DNA from: a bacterium M00.F.Ca.ET.205.01.1.1
GTDB lineage: Bacteria; Pseudomonadota; Alphaproteobacteria; Rhizobiales; Rhizobiaceae
DNA length: 64,000 nt
Direction: 5' to 3'
Assembly (NCBI GenBank): GCA_004791255.1
Contig: SRUQ01000004.1
Span: forward strand, 138,031-202,030
Shown here: positions 48,768 through 57,881 of the stretch, in pieces
How the letters are laid out: every line of letters starts with the position of its first letter
Numbering within the stretch: position 1 is the stretch's first letter
Notes under the pieces: generated by a model
What the model was told of the DNA's origin: nothing
Seen by the model: only the letters and a program-made list of their open reading frames with translations
Database searches by the model: none
Made by a program: the position numbers and the translations under genes

Positions 48768-50171
48768 ATGGACGAACAAGCCACAAGGCTGGGCGCCAGC
48801 GGCACGCTTGTCGAAGCCGTGATGGCCGCTATTCGCCAGCGCATTGCGGCGCGCACGCTCACGCCAGGCGCGCGCTTGCCCTCGATCCGCGCCTTCGCCA
48901 AATCCATGCAGGTGTCCAAATCCACCGTGGTGGAGGCCTATGAGCGGCTGGCGGCCGAAGGCGCGATCCGTTCGCGGCCCGGCTCCGGCTTCTATGCCGC
49001 CGGCTCGCTGGCGCCACTGTCGCTGGCTGAGATCGGACCCCGGCTCGACCGCGCCGTCGATCCGCTCTGGGTTTCGCGCCAGTCGCTCGATGCCGGCGAC
49101 GAGATGATGAAACCCGGCTGTGGCTGGCTGCCCGCCGACTGGATGCCGCAGGCGGCGCTGCGCCGCGCGCTGCGCACCGTGGCGCGCGCCGACGACGCAG
49201 CACTTGCCGATTACGGCACGCCGCTCGGACTGCCGCCGCTGCGCCAGTTGCTGGCGCGGCGTATGGCTGCGCACGGTATCGAGGCCGCTCCTGAACAGAT
49301 CATGCTGACGGAATCCGGCACGCAAGCCATCGACCTCATCTGCCGCTTCCTGCTCGAGCCGGGCGACACGGTGCTGGTCGACGATCCCTGCTACTTCAAT
49401 TTCCACGCTTTGCTGCGCGCCCATCAGGCCAAGGTGGTCGGCGTTCCCTACACGCAATCGGGGCCTGACATCGAGCTGTTCGCGCAGGCGCTGGCCGAGC
49501 ACCGGCCGCGCCTCTACATCACCAATTCGGCCATCCACAACCCGACCGGCGCCATCCTGTCGCCGGTCACCGCGCATCGCCTGCTCAAGGTCGCCGACCA
49601 GGCCGACCTGACCATCGTCGAGGACGACATCTTCGCCGATTTCGAACACAGCCCTGCCCCCAGGCTGGCGGCCTTCGACGGCCTCGACCGCGTCGTCAAT
49701 ATCGGCAGCTTCTCCAAGACGCTGTCAGCCTCGCTGCGCTGCGGCTTCATCGCCGCGCCGCGCGACTGGATGGACGGGTTGACCGACCTCAAGATCGCCA
49801 CCAGCTTCGGAGGCGGCCGGCTGGCGGCCGAACTGCTGCTCACCCTGCTGAGAGACGGCAGCTACCGCAAGCACATGGACCTGTTGCGCGCCCGCCTGTC
49901 GAAGGCCATGGCCGAAACCAGCACCCGGCTCAAGGCAATCGGCATCATCCCCTGGATCGACCAGCCGGCCGGCCTGTTCCTGTGGTGCGGCCTGCCGGAT
50001 GGCGTCGACGCGGCCGAAGTGGCGCGCCGTGCCCTGGCTAACAACATCGTGCTGGCGCCCGGCAATGCGTTTAGCCTGTCGCAATCCGCCAGCCGCTTCC
50101 TGCGCTTCAACGTCGCCCAATGCAGGAACGAGCGGATATTCAAGGTGCTTGAGACGGCGATGGCGCGCTGA
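48768..50171 (+). CDS. MocR-type regulator: GntR HTH plus PLP aminotransferase-like domain
   Basis: About 467 residues from ATG 48768. N-terminal GntR winged helix: LVEAVMAAIRQRIAARTLTP and LPSIRAFAKSMQVSKSTVVE. The rest is a fold-type I aminotransferase-like domain: EQIMLTESGTQAIDLICRFL, TNSAIHNPTGAILSP, and the PLP lysine in NIGSFSKTLSASLRCG near 316. MocR proteins use PLP adducts as effectors. Divergent from the EamA exporter, so it probably controls it. Confidence 0.85.
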   Translation: MDEQATRLGASGTLVEAVMAAIRQRIAARTLTPGARLPSIRAFAKSMQVSKSTVVEAYERLAAEGAIRSRPGSGFYAAGSLAPLSLAEIGPRLDRAVDPLWVSRQSLDAGDEMMKPGCGWLPADWMPQAALRRALRTVARADDAALADYGTPLGLPPLRQLLARRMAAHGIEAAPEQIMLTESGTQAIDLICRFLLEPGDTVLVDDPCYFNFHALLRAHQAKVVGVPYTQSGPDIELFAQALAEHRPRLYITNSAIHNPTGAILSPVTAHRLLKVADQADLTIVEDDIFADFEHSPAPRLAAFDGLDRVVNIGSFSKTLSASLRCGFIAAPRDWMDGLTDLKIATSFGGGRLAAELLLTLLRDGSYRKHMDLLRARLSKAMAETSTRLKAIGIIPWIDQPAGLFLWCGLPDGVDAAEVARRALANNIVLAPGNAFSLSQSASRFLRFNVAQCRNERIFKVLETAMAR

Positions 50172-50188
50172 CCTTACGCCGCTTTCAG

Positions 50189-51097
50189 TCAACGAGCTGT
50201 ACAAACCTCCCGCACGCAGCCCCGCAGCCAGCGCTGCGCCGGATCGGCATCGAGCCGCGGATGCCAGAGCATCGAGATGGTGACCTCCAGCGTGGCGACC
50301 GGCAAGGCAAAGCTGGGCATGCCGGCGCGCGCGCCTTGCGTATGCCGTTCGGGCACGCTTGCGATCAGATCGGATGCGCGCGCCATGGCAAGGGCCGCTG
50401 AAAAGCCGGACACCATGCAGACGACCGTCCGCTGCAGCCCGAACTGACCGAGGGCTTCGTCGATCGGCCCTTTCTCGCGGCCACGCCGGGAGACGCTGAT
50501 GTGATGTGCTGCCGCATAGCGTTCGGCCGTCACAGTGCCTTCGCTCAACGGATGGCCGCTTCGCACGGCGCCGATGAACCGGTCGCGAAACAGCGCCTGG
50601 ATCCGCACTTCCGGCCCGGTCTCACCGGCGACGCCGATTTCGAGATCAACCGCCGCTTCCCGCAGCGACATCGCATCCTTGTCGGACTTGGGCGCGAAAC
50701 GCAGTTTTACGCCGGGCGCCTCCGCCTGGATGCGGGCGACGAGGCGCGGCCCGAACTCCTCGACGAAGCCTTCGTTGGTGCGCAGCGTAAAAGTCCGGTC
50801 GAGTTGTGACGGGTCAAGCAGCGTGGCCGGCCGCAGCAGCACCTCCGCATCCTGGACGACACGGCCCACCTGGCGGCGCAATTCCTCGGCGCGCGGCGTC
50901 GGCACCAGGCCACGGCCGGCACGAACCAGCAGCGGATCGCCGGTCGTCTCGCGCAGCCGCGCCAGCGTCCGGCTCATCGCCGACGGACTGAGTTGCAGCC
51001 GCCGCGCCGCGCGAGCCACGCTGCCCTCGGCGAGCAGGACATCGAGCGCCACAAGCAGGTTGAGATCGGGAATTGCCATCAGCCGACTGTCAGACAT
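50189..51097 (-). CDS. LysR-family transcriptional regulator
   Basis: 302 residues from ATG 51097 (a later start at 51079 is possible). LysR helix-turn-helix: VALDVLLAEGSVARAARRLQ and LSPSAMSRTLARLRETTGDP. Effector-binding domain follows (FVEEFGPRLVARIQAEAPGV). Divergent from the MFS transporter at 51205, which it probably regulates. Confidence 0.85.
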   Translation of the reverse strand: MSDSRLMAIPDLNLLVALDVLLAEGSVARAARRLQLSPSAMSRTLARLRETTGDPLLVRAGRGLVPTPRAEELRRQVGRVVQDAEVLLRPATLLDPSQLDRTFTLRTNEGFVEEFGPRLVARIQAEAPGVKLRFAPKSDKDAMSLREAAVDLEIGVAGETGPEVRIQALFRDRFIGAVRSGHPLSEGTVTAERYAAAHHISVSRRGREKGPIDEALGQFGLQRTVVCMVSGFSAALAMARASDLIASVPERHTQGARAGMPSFALPVATLEVTISMLWHPRLDADPAQRWLRGCVREVCTAR

Positions 51098-51204
51098 GGC
51101 GCCAGGCGCACGAATAAGATGCAAATGCTGCGCGTTCCGCCAGATCAAACACGAGGCTACATGTCCGTCGGCTCCATTCCGGAGCTAGTGAACAGGAGAC
51201 AGCC

Positions 51205-52659
51205 ATGGCACTCGCGGAGCAAAACCAGGATGGGCTCGTATCCGGGCCAGGCGAAGTCAGGTCAGCCGGCTGGGCGCTGGCCAGCCTGTCGCTTGCCACG
51301 CTGCAGGCGTCGCTCGGCACCAGCATCGCCAGCGTGGGGCTTCCGTCCCTGATGCAGGCATTCGGCGCCTCGTTCCAATCCGTGCAATGGGTCGTGCTCG
51401 CCTATCTCCTGGCCATCACCACCTTGATCGTCAGCGCTGGGCGGCTTGCCGACATGCTGGGCCGCCGGCCGCTGCTGCTCGGCGGCATCGCGCTGTTCTC
51501 GTTCGCCTCCGTATTCTCAGGCCTGGCGCCGACACTGTGGCTGCTGATCGCCGCCCGCGCCGTGCAGGGGCTGGGCGCCGCGCTGATGATGGCGCTCACC
51601 TTGGCCTTTGTCGCGGAAACCGTCTCCAAGGAACGGACAGGCAGCGCCATGGGCCTGCTCGGCGCCATGTCGGCCATCGGCACCACGCTTGGGCCATCGC
51701 TTGGTGGCCTGCTGATCGCCGGGCCTGGCTGGCGGTCGATCTTCCTCATCAATGTGCCGCTGGGCATGCTGACCTTCGCCATGGCCTGGCGTGCGCTGCC
51801 GGCTCGACCCAGGGCCCCGCAAGCCGCTCGAAGCAAGTTTGATGCGGCAGGCACGGTGCTGCTCGCCTTGACGCTGGCCGCCTATGCATTGGCCATGACG
51901 CTGGGCAGGGGCAATTTCGGCGTGCTCAATATCGGTCTGTTGGTCGCCGCCGGCATCGGCGCCGTTCTGTTCGCCGTCGCGCAGTCGAAGGCAAGAAGTC
52001 CGCTGATCCGGCTCGCCAGCTTTCGCGACCTGCGGCTCAGCGCCAGTCTGGCCATGAGCCTCATCGTCGCCACGGTGATGATGGCGACCCTTGTCGTTGC
52101 CCCGTTCTATTTGGCGCGCGGGCTTGGGTTGGATGCGGCAATGGTCGGCATCGTGCTTTCGACCGGACCGCTGATCTCGGCCCTGTCGGCACTGCTGGCC
52201 GGGCGCCTGACCGATCGCTTTGGGGCCGGCAGGATGATGGTCGCCGGCCTGCTCGGCCTTGCCGCCGGCACGTGGCTGCTGTCACTCGCCATGGTGAGCC
52301 TTGGCATTGCAAGCTACGTGGTCCCGATCACAGTCACCTGCTTCGGCTACGCCTTGTTCCAGACTTCCAACAATGCAGCCGTCATGGGCGGTGTCGGCGC
52401 GAGCGAACGCGGCGTCATATCAGGCCTGCTCAACCTGTCCCGCAATCTCGGGCTCATCACCGGCGCGTCGTTGATGGGCGCCATATTCGCGGCGGCTTCT
52501 GCACGCTGGCAACAGGAGGTTGGGCAGCAGCTTCTGAGTTCCGCCGCGGCGGCCCGGGGCATGCACGTCACGTTTCAGACTGCGACGGCGCTGGCATCAG
52601 TAGCACTGGTGCTGGCAGTGCTGTCGGTGCGGTCAGCCGAGAGGCAGACGCTCCCGTAA
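51205..52659 (+). CDS. MFS transporter, DHA2-type (14-TM) multidrug exporter-like
   Basis: 484 residues. MFS motif GRLADMLGRRPLLLGGIALF and the DHA2 pattern LMQAFGASFQSVQWVVLAYL. LGPSLGGLLIAGPGWRSIFLINVPLG is a drug-exporter signature between helices. About 14 hydrophobic segments. An AACAGGAGAC site precedes the ATG. Divergently arranged with the LysR regulator. Confidence 0.85.
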   Translation: MALAEQNQDGLVSGPGEVRSAGWALASLSLATLQASLGTSIASVGLPSLMQAFGASFQSVQWVVLAYLLAITTLIVSAGRLADMLGRRPLLLGGIALFSFASVFSGLAPTLWLLIAARAVQGLGAALMMALTLAFVAETVSKERTGSAMGLLGAMSAIGTTLGPSLGGLLIAGPGWRSIFLINVPLGMLTFAMAWRALPARPRAPQAARSKFDAAGTVLLALTLAAYALAMTLGRGNFGVLNIGLLVAAGIGAVLFAVAQSKARSPLIRLASFRDLRLSASLAMSLIVATVMMATLVVAPFYLARGLGLDAAMVGIVLSTGPLISALSALLAGRLTDRFGAGRMMVAGLLGLAAGTWLLSLAMVSLGIASYVVPITVTCFGYALFQTSNNAAVMGGVGASERGVISGLLNLSRNLGLITGASLMGAIFAAASARWQQEVGQQLLSSAAAARGMHVTFQTATALASVALVLAVLSVRSAERQTLP

Positions 52660-52686
52660 TATGATCAGTCTGGGCAGGTTCGCCGC

Positions 52687-53184
52687 TCAGGCCCCTGCCC
52701 GCTTGCGGCGCTCATAGAGCATGACCAGCACGTCGGCCATCAGCGCAGGCCTTTCCTCGCCTTCGATCTCGACCGTGTTGGCCGCCTTCATCAGGTACTG
52801 GCCAGGCCCCTTGTCCTCCATCGACAGCAGCGTGACGCGCAACCGGATGCGCGCCCCGACCTTGACCGGCGCCAGGAAGCGCACCTTGTCGAAACCGTAG
52901 TTGAAGGCGGCCTGCGTATTCTCGGGCACGATCCCCATCTCGAGCGCCAGCGCGCCGATGATCGACAGCGTCAGATAGCCATGCGCGATCGTGGTGCGGA
53001 AGGGACTTTGCCGCCGCGCCCGCTCCGGATCGACATGAATCCATTGATGGTCGCCGGTGCATTCCGCAAACTGGTTGATACGGTTCTGGTCGACCGTAGT
53101 CCATTCCGATATGCCGAGCTCCTGCCCGGACATCGTCCTCAATTGCTCGTAGGTCGGCGGCGTTTTAGGCCGTAGTTCGGTCAT
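52687..53184 (-). CDS. MaoC-like enoyl-CoA hydratase
   Basis: 165 residues from ATG 53184, preceded by GCAGGA. Hot-dog fold with the MaoC hydratase motif: FAECTGDHQWIHVDPERARR (Asp/His pair) and FRTTIAHGYLTLSIIG. Single-domain (R)-specific enoyl-CoA hydratases of this type feed polyhydroxyalkanoate synthesis or fatty-acid turnover. The phasin gene close by on the same strand supports a polymer link, which is inferred. Confidence 0.85.
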   Translation of the reverse strand: MTELRPKTPPTYEQLRTMSGQELGISEWTTVDQNRINQFAECTGDHQWIHVDPERARRQSPFRTTIAHGYLTLSIIGALALEMGIVPENTQAAFNYGFDKVRFLAPVKVGARIRLRVTLLSMEDKGPGQYLMKAANTVEIEGEERPALMADVLVMLYERRKRAGA

Positions 53185-53395
53185 TCCTGCTTTCCCGATC
53201 GCTTCCACCGCCTCCGGACCACGAACCGGCAGCCCCTGTCAATTCGCCTTGCATGATTCCGTTCCGTCGAAATCGCCCTGCAACATGGCGCAAAAGCCTG
53301 GCGGGCCGATGAAACGCCCCCTTGCGGGTTGACGCCGGCCTGCGTCGATGAGTGCTGAACGTTGAACTGCCAGGAACCTGCCCTGGCGCGAAAAC

Positions 53396-53824
53396 CTATT
53401 TCTTGTCGTAGCCGGAACGGATTTCCTCCATCGCCTCCTTGATGCGGCTACGCAGGATATCGACCGATTCGGTGCCCGACTTCTTGACCATCTCGGCCAC
53501 TTCGCCGGCATTTTTCAGCGCGGTCTCGAAGGATTTGCGGGCAAATTCCGTCTGCTTGGCCATCAGTTCCTGCGGCGTGCCAGATGCCCGGTAATTCTGC
53601 GCCATGTCGCTGATCTCGCGCAGCGTGTCCTGCAGCATCTCGCGTTGCCTGTACAATAGCGAGGAGGCGCCAGCCGCCCCCGCGCGCGCCGACTTCTCCA
53701 GCGCTTCGAGGTTCTTGCGATGGTGGGCCAGCATCGCCTCGACATCGACATTGGGCATTTTCAGATCGCGGCCGAACCGGCCGAACATATCCATGAAAGA
53801 ATCGGAATCCGGTTGCTTGGCCAT
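53396..53824 (-). CDS. Phasin-family protein
   Basis: 142 residues, amphipathic and helical with the phasin pattern: NVDVEAMLAHHRKNLEALEK, REMLQDTLREISDMAQNY, FARKSFETALKNAGEVAEMV and KSGTESVDILRSRIKEAMEE. Phasins coat polyhydroxyalkanoate granules. It lies about 210 bp upstream of the MaoC gene on the same strand. Confidence 0.85.
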   Translation of the reverse strand: MAKQPDSDSFMDMFGRFGRDLKMPNVDVEAMLAHHRKNLEALEKSARAGAAGASSLLYRQREMLQDTLREISDMAQNYRASGTPQELMAKQTEFARKSFETALKNAGEVAEMVKKSGTESVDILRSRIKEAMEEIRSGYDKK

Positions 53825-53908
53825 GATGTCTTCTCCCCTGTCGCCACTGGCGAAAAGACAATAGCACCGAAGTGCAGCCTGTCCATTCGAACCCGGAACG
53901 CCATGAAT

Positions 53909-55204
53909 TCAAGGAGAGAGAAACAGTCTCTCAAAGGTGTAGAGGACGATGCCGGCCAGGCCGCCGATGATCATGCCGTTGAAGCGGATATATTGCAGGT
54001 CGCGGCCGATATTCATCTCGATCAACCGCGTCAGCTGCGCCAGGTCCCAGCGCTTGACCTGGTCGGCGATGAACTTGGACACGCCGCTCTTCTGGCTCTC
54101 GACGAACGAGGCCAGCGCCACCACGAATCCGCCGTTCATGTCGGCCCTGATCTGCGCATCGCTGGCCAGATGCCGGCCGACCTCGACGAACATGTTGGCC
54201 AGATGCGCGCGGATCACCGAATTCGACGCTTTCGCATCCTGTTCGATAAACTCGGCCAGGCTTGCCCACATGTCGCCGGCCAGCGCCCTGACTTCGGGCC
54301 TGTCGAGGAAATCGTGCTTCATCTTTTCCGCGCGCTTTGCGTATTGCTTGGACGTTCGCAGCCGTTCGACGAACCCTTGCGCGAAACGGTCGAACTCGGC
54401 GCGCATCGGGTGGTCGGGATCGGCTCGCACCTCTTCGAGCAGCGAGCCGGCGGAGGCGACGATCTTCTTCAAGAGGTAAGCGTCGGCGCGGAACAGGTTG
54501 AAAAGCGACGGCAATTCCTCGCGGATCTTCTCGCGCATCGTCGCCAGCGCCTGCTCGTCATTGAGGAAGCGGCCGATCACCTTGATGAACTCGTCGAACA
54601 GTTTCTGGTGGCGGCGGTCGTCGGTCAGTGCCGACAACAGCTCGGCCGCCAGCGGCGCCAGCGGCACTTTTTCGATCTGCTCGAGCATCCGGCTGGTGAC
54701 GAAGCCGCGCAGCCCCGATTGCTCGACGGCGGCCAGCGTCTGCGGCACCAGCCGCACGACGAAGCGCGACAGGCCGGCGGCACGCTCGGCATCGGCCAGC
54801 CAGTCGGCGACCAGCGCGGAAAAATCGACCTCGGCGAGCTTTTCGCGCACCGGTTCTGGCGCCAGGAAATTGACCTCGATGAAGCGGCCGAGATTGTCGG
54901 CGATGCGGCTCTGGTTCTCCGGGATGATGGCGGTGTGCGGGATCGGCAGGCCAAGCGGCCGCCTGAACAGCGCAACCACCGCGTACCAGTCGGCCAGACC
55001 GCCGATGATCGCCGCCTCGGCAAAGGCGGCGACGAATCCAAGCCAGGGACGCGCACTTTCGAACGACTTGGCGAGCGCGAACGCCAGCACGCAGAACGCC
55101 AATGCCGCCGCGGCGACGAGTTTCGTCCAACGCAGCGCGGCGAGCTTGGCGTCAGCGTCCGCATCGAGACGGACAGGCGCCTGTGGCAGGACCGTTTGGG
55201 ACAT
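53909..55204 (-). CDS. DUF445-family membrane protein
   Basis: 431 residues from ATG 55204, with GAGGAG upstream. N-terminal membrane helices (LVAAAALAFCVLAFALA; FVAAFAEAAIIGGLADWYAV) precede a long helical domain with the family signature ADWYAVVALFRRPLGLPIPH, IPENQSRIADNLGRFIEVNF, and a final hydrophobic segment (FNGMIIGGLAGIVLYTFERL). The family is widespread; its function is not established. Confidence 0.85.
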   Translation of the reverse strand: MSQTVLPQAPVRLDADADAKLAALRWTKLVAAAALAFCVLAFALAKSFESARPWLGFVAAFAEAAIIGGLADWYAVVALFRRPLGLPIPHTAIIPENQSRIADNLGRFIEVNFLAPEPVREKLAEVDFSALVADWLADAERAAGLSRFVVRLVPQTLAAVEQSGLRGFVTSRMLEQIEKVPLAPLAAELLSALTDDRRHQKLFDEFIKVIGRFLNDEQALATMREKIREELPSLFNLFRADAYLLKKIVASAGSLLEEVRADPDHPMRAEFDRFAQGFVERLRTSKQYAKRAEKMKHDFLDRPEVRALAGDMWASLAEFIEQDAKASNSVIRAHLANMFVEVGRHLASDAQIRADMNGGFVVALASFVESQKSGVSKFIADQVKRWDLAQLTRLIEMNIGRDLQYIRFNGMIIGGLAGIVLYTFERLFLSP

Positions 55205-55345
55205 GGATGAGCCGCTCCTCGTCAATCCTGGGCTATTTAGGGCTTCGGCGGCAAAAATGCCCGTAACGGTCGATCTCGCCGCGCCTCCTGCCCGGTTGCG
55301 CACATAAAGTTGACGAGGATATTCATCTATTATGCGAAGCTAGTC

Positions 55346-55358
55346 TGGAATTGTTCCA
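55346..55358. promoter_or_regulatory. Irr-like (ICE-type) palindrome upstream of rirA
   Basis: tggaattgttcca, with five-base arms around ttg, 121 bp before the rirA start. The known ICE motif for Irr in rhizobia centres on GAA-N3-TTC, which is conserved here, although the outer bases differ from its consensus. In some rhizobia Irr represses rirA when iron is low, so the position makes sense. Confidence 0.45.
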
Positions 55359-55478
55359 AGGTATAAGCCATATTCCACCATAGGCCAGTGCAGCGAATCC
55401 GGAATTCGGATGGGTGCCACGCCAGCAAAATCTCAGATCTGGCGTGGTTCCGCCGCACCAGCGCTTTGTGAGGACGAA

Positions 55479-55943
55479 ATGCGGCTTACCCGCCAGACCA
55501 ATTATGCCATGCGCATCCTGATGTATTGCGCCGCCAACAATGACCGGTTGAGCCGCATTCCCGAGATCGCGACCGCCTATTCGGTGTCGGAACTGTTCCT
55601 GTTCAAGATCCTGCAGCCCTTGGTCGAGCATGGTCTGGTCGAGACTGTGCGTGGCCGTAACGGCGGGGTGCGGCTCGGCCGTGCCGCCGAATCGATCAGC
55701 CTGTTCGACGTCGTGCGCGTTACCGAGGAAAGCTTCGCCATGGCGGAATGCTTTGAAAACGATGCCGCCGAATGCCCGCTGGTTGACAGCTGCGCGCTGA
55801 ATTCGGCGCTGCGCGAGGCGCTCAACGCCTTCTTCGCCGTACTTGCCCGCTACACTATCGCCGATCTCGTCGCGGCCCGGCCGAATGTGCGCAACCTGCT
55901 CGGTATCGACATGCTGATGGAGCGCCGCGCCCCGGCTGCCTGA
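55479..55943 (+). CDS. rirA: RirA, Rrf2-family iron-sulfur iron regulator
   Basis: 154 residues from ATG 55479, preceded by GAGGA. Rrf2 winged helix at 1-65: MRLTRQTNYAMRILMYCAAN and VETVRGRNGGVRLGRAAESI. Three cysteines at 91, 99 and 105 (ECFENDAAECPLVDSC) are the Fe-S ligands of RirA. RirA represses iron-uptake genes when iron is sufficient. It is convergent with the hmu operon and probably controls it through the IRO box at 60145. Confidence 0.9.
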   Translation: MRLTRQTNYAMRILMYCAANNDRLSRIPEIATAYSVSELFLFKILQPLVEHGLVETVRGRNGGVRLGRAAESISLFDVVRVTEESFAMAECFENDAAECPLVDSCALNSALREALNAFFAVLARYTIADLVAARPNVRNLLGIDMLMERRAPAA

Positions 55944-55979
55944 TCCCTGATCCTCTTCGTCCTCCGGTCTGTCGCGATT

Positions 55980-56768
55980 CTAGGCTGCGGATTGAGGCAG
56001 CACGAACGGCATGTTGGCGGCGGGCAGCGCACCGACCTTGAGCCGACAATCGAACACTTTTTCGATCATATCGTCGCTCAACACATCCCTGGGCGAACCG
56101 GTGGCGGCGAGCCTGCCGCGGTGCATGACAAAGATGCGGTCGGCATACATGGCCGTGAGATTGAGGTCGTGCAGGATGGCTACCACGCCGCCGCCGCCGC
56201 GGGCAAAATCGCGCGCGATGTTCATGATGATCAGCTGGTGCTTGATGTCGAGGCTGGAAACCGGCTCGTCGAGGAACAGATAGCGCGGTTTGCCGTCAAG
56301 CACTGGCGCCCAGACCTGGCACAGCACGCGCGCCAGCTGGACCCGCTGCTGTTCGCCGCCCGAAAGCTCCTGGTAGAACCGCCCTGCGAAACCGTCGAGG
56401 TCGACACGCGCCAGCGCCCGCTCCGGCAGCCGCGCATCCTCGTCCGGCAAGGCGCCCGAGCGGCCGCCGACAAGGCCAAGCTTGACGACTTCCCGCACCG
56501 TGAACGGGAACGACAGAACCGTCGCTTGCGGCAGCACAGCCCGCTCTACGGCAACGTGCACCGGCTTCATCTCGCGGAGGTCGCGGCCGTTGAGGACAAC
56601 CTGCCCGCTGTAGGCGAGTTCGCCCGACAGCGCCTTGAGAAAGGTCGTCTTGCCGGAACCGTTGGGGCCGACGACGGCCGCGATTTCGCCCGGCCGGGCG
56701 TCGAAATCGACACCGGCGACGATCCGCTTGCCTGCGATATCAACCGAAACATTTCTTGCCTGGATCAT
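55980..56768 (-). CDS. hmuV: HmuV, heme ABC transporter ATPase
   Basis: 262 residues from ATG 56768. Walker A GPNGSGKTT at 34-42, signature LSGGEQQRVQLARVL, Walker B YLFLDEPVSSLDIKHQ, switch His in ILHDLNLTAMYAD. An HmuV-type heme importer ATPase, last in the operon after hmuU (7 bp gap). Confidence 0.9.
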   Translation of the reverse strand: MIQARNVSVDIAGKRIVAGVDFDARPGEIAAVVGPNGSGKTTFLKALSGELAYSGQVVLNGRDLREMKPVHVAVERAVLPQATVLSFPFTVREVVKLGLVGGRSGALPDEDARLPERALARVDLDGFAGRFYQELSGGEQQRVQLARVLCQVWAPVLDGKPRYLFLDEPVSSLDIKHQLIIMNIARDFARGGGGVVAILHDLNLTAMYADRIFVMHRGRLAATGSPRDVLSDDMIEKVFDCRLKVGALPAANMPFVLPQSAA

Positions 56769-56775
56769 CCGAGCC

Positions 56776-57876
56776 TCACAGATCGATGACGCCACGCTTG
56801 CGCAGCAATATCCACAGGAAGAACGGCGCGCCTGATATCGCGGTGACGATGCCGATCGGCAGTTCGGCCGGCGCCACGATGGTGCGGGCGACCGCGTCGG
56901 CCAGGAGCAGCAGCGATGCACCGAGCAGCGCCGAGGCCGGCAACAGGTAGCGATTGTCGGGCCCGATCAGCAGGCGCAGCAGATGCGGCACGACGATGCC
57001 GACGAAGCCGATGCCGCCGCTGACGGCGACCGATGCGCCGACCGCTGCCGAGACACCGATGATGGCAGTGTATTTCAGCCGCTGCACCGGAATGCCGAGA
57101 TGACCGGCGGTCGCCTCGCCTAAAGCCAATGCGTTGAGGCCGCGGGCCAGGAACGGCGTGACAGCCAGCGCCGCCACGATGATCGGTCCGACCGAACCGA
57201 TCTTCTGCCATGTCGCGCCGGCCAGCGAGCCAAGGCTCCAGAAGGTCAGGTCACGCAATTGCCGGTCGTCGGCCATGAAGATCAGGATGCCGGTCAGCGC
57301 CATGGCAAGAGCGGCCAGCGCGATGCCGGCAAGCAGCATGGTGGCGACCGAGGTTCGGCCATGCCGCGTCGCGACGCCGTAGAGCACCAGTGTCACCGTC
57401 AACCCGCCGCAGAAAGCGGCCAGCGGCAAAGTGAGCGCGCCGAACAGCGCGGTCAGCGGCGCCAGCAGCGTCGCGCCGAGCACGATCACCGCGACGGCGC
57501 CGAGGCTCGATCCGGCGGAGACACCGATCAGGCCGGGGTCGGCCAGCGGATTGCGGAACAGCCCCTGCATGACGGCACCGGAGACTGCCAGTGCGGCGCC
57601 AATCAGCATGCCGAGCATCACGCGCGGCAGGCGGATGTCGTAGACGATGAGACGGTCCCGTGCGTCCAGTACTACATCGCCACGGTTAGCGCCGAATAGC
57701 CAGTCGCCGACAACCTTGATGGCGGATGCATCCGAAGCGCCCGACGTCAGCGACAGGAACACCGCCAGCGCAAGCACCACACAGGACAGGCCCATGATGA
57801 GACGGGCGCGCGCGGAGCGATCACCCTCGCCGGCCATCATCACGCCCGCCGGCGCGGCGATCGATTGCTGAGCCAT
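56776..57876 (-). CDS. hmuU: HmuU, heme ABC transporter permease
   Basis: 366 residues of FecCD type with about ten membrane helices: RLPRVMLGMLIGAALAVSGA, the GVSAGSSLGAVAVIVLG motif and a C-terminal GIVTAISGAPFFLWILLRKR coupling segment. Partner of HmuV and HmuT; 5 bp separate it from hmuT. Confidence 0.9.
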   Translation of the reverse strand: MAQQSIAAPAGVMMAGEGDRSARARLIMGLSCVVLALAVFLSLTSGASDASAIKVVGDWLFGANRGDVVLDARDRLIVYDIRLPRVMLGMLIGAALAVSGAVMQGLFRNPLADPGLIGVSAGSSLGAVAVIVLGATLLAPLTALFGALTLPLAAFCGGLTVTLVLYGVATRHGRTSVATMLLAGIALAALAMALTGILIFMADDRQLRDLTFWSLGSLAGATWQKIGSVGPIIVAALAVTPFLARGLNALALGEATAGHLGIPVQRLKYTAIIGVSAAVGASVAVSGGIGFVGIVVPHLLRLLIGPDNRYLLPASALLGASLLLLADAVARTIVAPAELPIGIVTAISGAPFFLWILLRKRGVIDL

Positions 57877-57881
57877 CCCGT

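Noticed and set aside
53720..55210. Long plus-strand open frame opposite the DUF445 gene
   Set aside because: Composition is rich in His/Arg/Gln as expected of a high-GC shadow; the minus strand has clear DUF445 motifs.
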